Assembly: GCA_947491945.1 (NCBI GenBank)
Contig: CANLLN010000006.1
Coordinates: 152,439 to 216,438, forward strand
DNA: 64,000 bases
From: an uncultured Carboxylicivirga sp.
GTDB taxonomy: Bacteria > Bacteroidota > Bacteroidia > Bacteroidales > Marinilabiliaceae
Reading direction: 5' to 3'
Shown here: positions 63,626-64,000 of the stretch, piece after piece
How the letters are laid out: each line of letters begins with the position of its first letter
How positions within the stretch are numbered: the stretch's first letter is position 1
Position numbers and translations under genes: made by a program
The notes under the pieces: model-generated
What the model saw: only the letters and a program-made list of their open reading frames with translations
What the model was told of the DNA's origin: nothing
Database searches by the model: none

Positions 63626-63934
63626 TTACTTGTACTTCCGCATATTAAATTCACGTATTGCTTCTGCTTTTCCCTTTCCTATGCCTTTCACCTGCTTCAG
63701 TACTTCAGTGGAGGTATTGATTAGCTGCTCAATTGTACTGAATTGCTTTAATAAGACCTTTGCAGTTTGGAAGCCAACCAAAGGCAAGCCTGAGAGGAAG
63801 TAAAGCTGCTGTTTTTGTAATGTTTTGGGTTTGTAGCCTTGGCGAATATAATGATTTGAGCTATTCAGCAATTGTTCGGCCAACGTGATGAAGATTCGTG
63901 CTGTATCGGCTTTGTCTTTGGTGTAAATAGGCAC
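63626..63934 (-). CDS. Helix-hairpin-helix protein resembling the C-terminus of ERCC4/Hef-type nucleases
   Basis: Product of 102 residues from a GTG at 63934 (an in-frame stop lies 15 bp further up). Residues about 45-98 form a tandem helix-hairpin-helix (LSGLPLVGFQTAKVLLKQF and VKGIGKGKAEAIREF). The first 40 residues (TKDKADTARIFITLAEQLL) look like the last helices of an ERCC4-type nuclease domain, with the catalytic ERKxxxD part missing. It may be a truncated remnant or a stand-alone DNA-binding piece. Confidence 0.6.
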   Translation of the reverse strand: MPIYTKDKADTARIFITLAEQLLNSSNHYIRQGYKPKTLQKQQLYFLSGLPLVGFQTAKVLLKQFSTIEQLINTSTEVLKQVKGIGKGKAEAIREFNMRKYK

Positions 63935-64000
63935 TTTCAGAAGTGATACTTATGAAGAACAATATATGAGGTTAATCTTTGTTGATTAGCCTTTTTGTTT

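Noticed and set aside
1..64000. tRNA, rRNA, insertion sequence or prophage
   Set aside because: No cloverleaf-like segments, rRNA-like stretches, transposase/integrase frames or phage genes were recognised by eye on either strand. A dedicated search (tRNAscan-SE, Infernal) would be decisive.

Overview
This is a chromosomal window from a Bacteroidota genome. It probably belongs to the Bacteroidales/Marinilabiliales side of the phylum, judged from gene content rather than a marker gene. Four things point there: the nadK-porG-uppS-bamA-ompH block (PorG is a type IX secretion component), the DUF4492-cydA-cydB block, 2-oxoacid:ferredoxin oxidoreductase with glutamate synthase, and promoters of the TTTG-N19-21-TAnnTTTG type. 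Cytochrome bd, ferredoxin-dependent enzymes and a bacteriohemerythrin suggest an anaerobe or microaerophile that copes with oxygen. I see no tRNA, rRNA, CRISPR array, transposase or prophage.

Layout. 1-5.5 kb: a cut-off sigma-54 response regulator, Ppx/GppA phosphatase, a Na+-efflux-like ABC pair, a small membrane protein and a CHAD (polyphosphate-binding) protein, all on the minus strand. 5.6-9 kb: a CotH-kinase-like secreted protein, an NAD-binding protein and aspartate kinase. 9.2-15.6 kb: gltBD. 15.6-21.1 kb: a lipoprotein, Dabb protein, uridine kinase, PolB-like exonuclease, alpha/beta hydrolase, pdxJ and a CBS protein. 21.1-30.3 kb: envelope biogenesis (Omp85-like protein, nadK, porG, uppS, bamA, three ompH/skp genes, murI). 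30.3-34.9 kb: gamma-carbonic-anhydrase-like protein, korAB and a TetR regulator. 35.2-42.2 kb: a complete trpEGDCFBA operon behind a Trp-codon attenuator. 42.4-46.8 kb: a thioredoxin-like protein, then hisH-hisA-hisF-hisIE interrupted by two four-helix-bundle elements. 46.9-55.4 kb: HD protein, zinc-peptidase lipoprotein, ECF sigma factor, DUF4492-cydAB plus a tiny membrane protein, pssA and hemerythrin. 55.4-58.5 kb: an accessory minus-strand set (AraC regulator, BBE-type flavoprotein, cupin). 58.6-63.5 kb: hisGDCB behind two tandem His-codon attenuators. A short helix-hairpin-helix ORF ends the window.

Three signals deserve attention. (1) hisG is preceded by two complete attenuators in series, each with a His-rich leader peptide, mutually exclusive hairpins and a terminator. 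A third, for Trp, precedes trpE. All three use nearly the same terminator stem, and in all three the leader stop codon lies in the 2-segment of the switch. (2) Spacers inside the trp and his operons hold degenerate 7-bp tandem arrays; two of them end exactly at the next start codon. (3) Two four-helix-bundle ORFs (the family encoded in 23S rRNA intervening sequences) sit in the his operon, each enclosed by long complementary arms built from these heptamers. One is frameshifted, and its right arm now encodes the N-terminus of HisH. These look like intervening-sequence-like elements living in mRNA operons.

The trp and his genes share PRPP and nitrogen inputs with glutamate synthase and aspartate kinase nearby, so much of the window is amino-acid anabolism, with an envelope-assembly block between.
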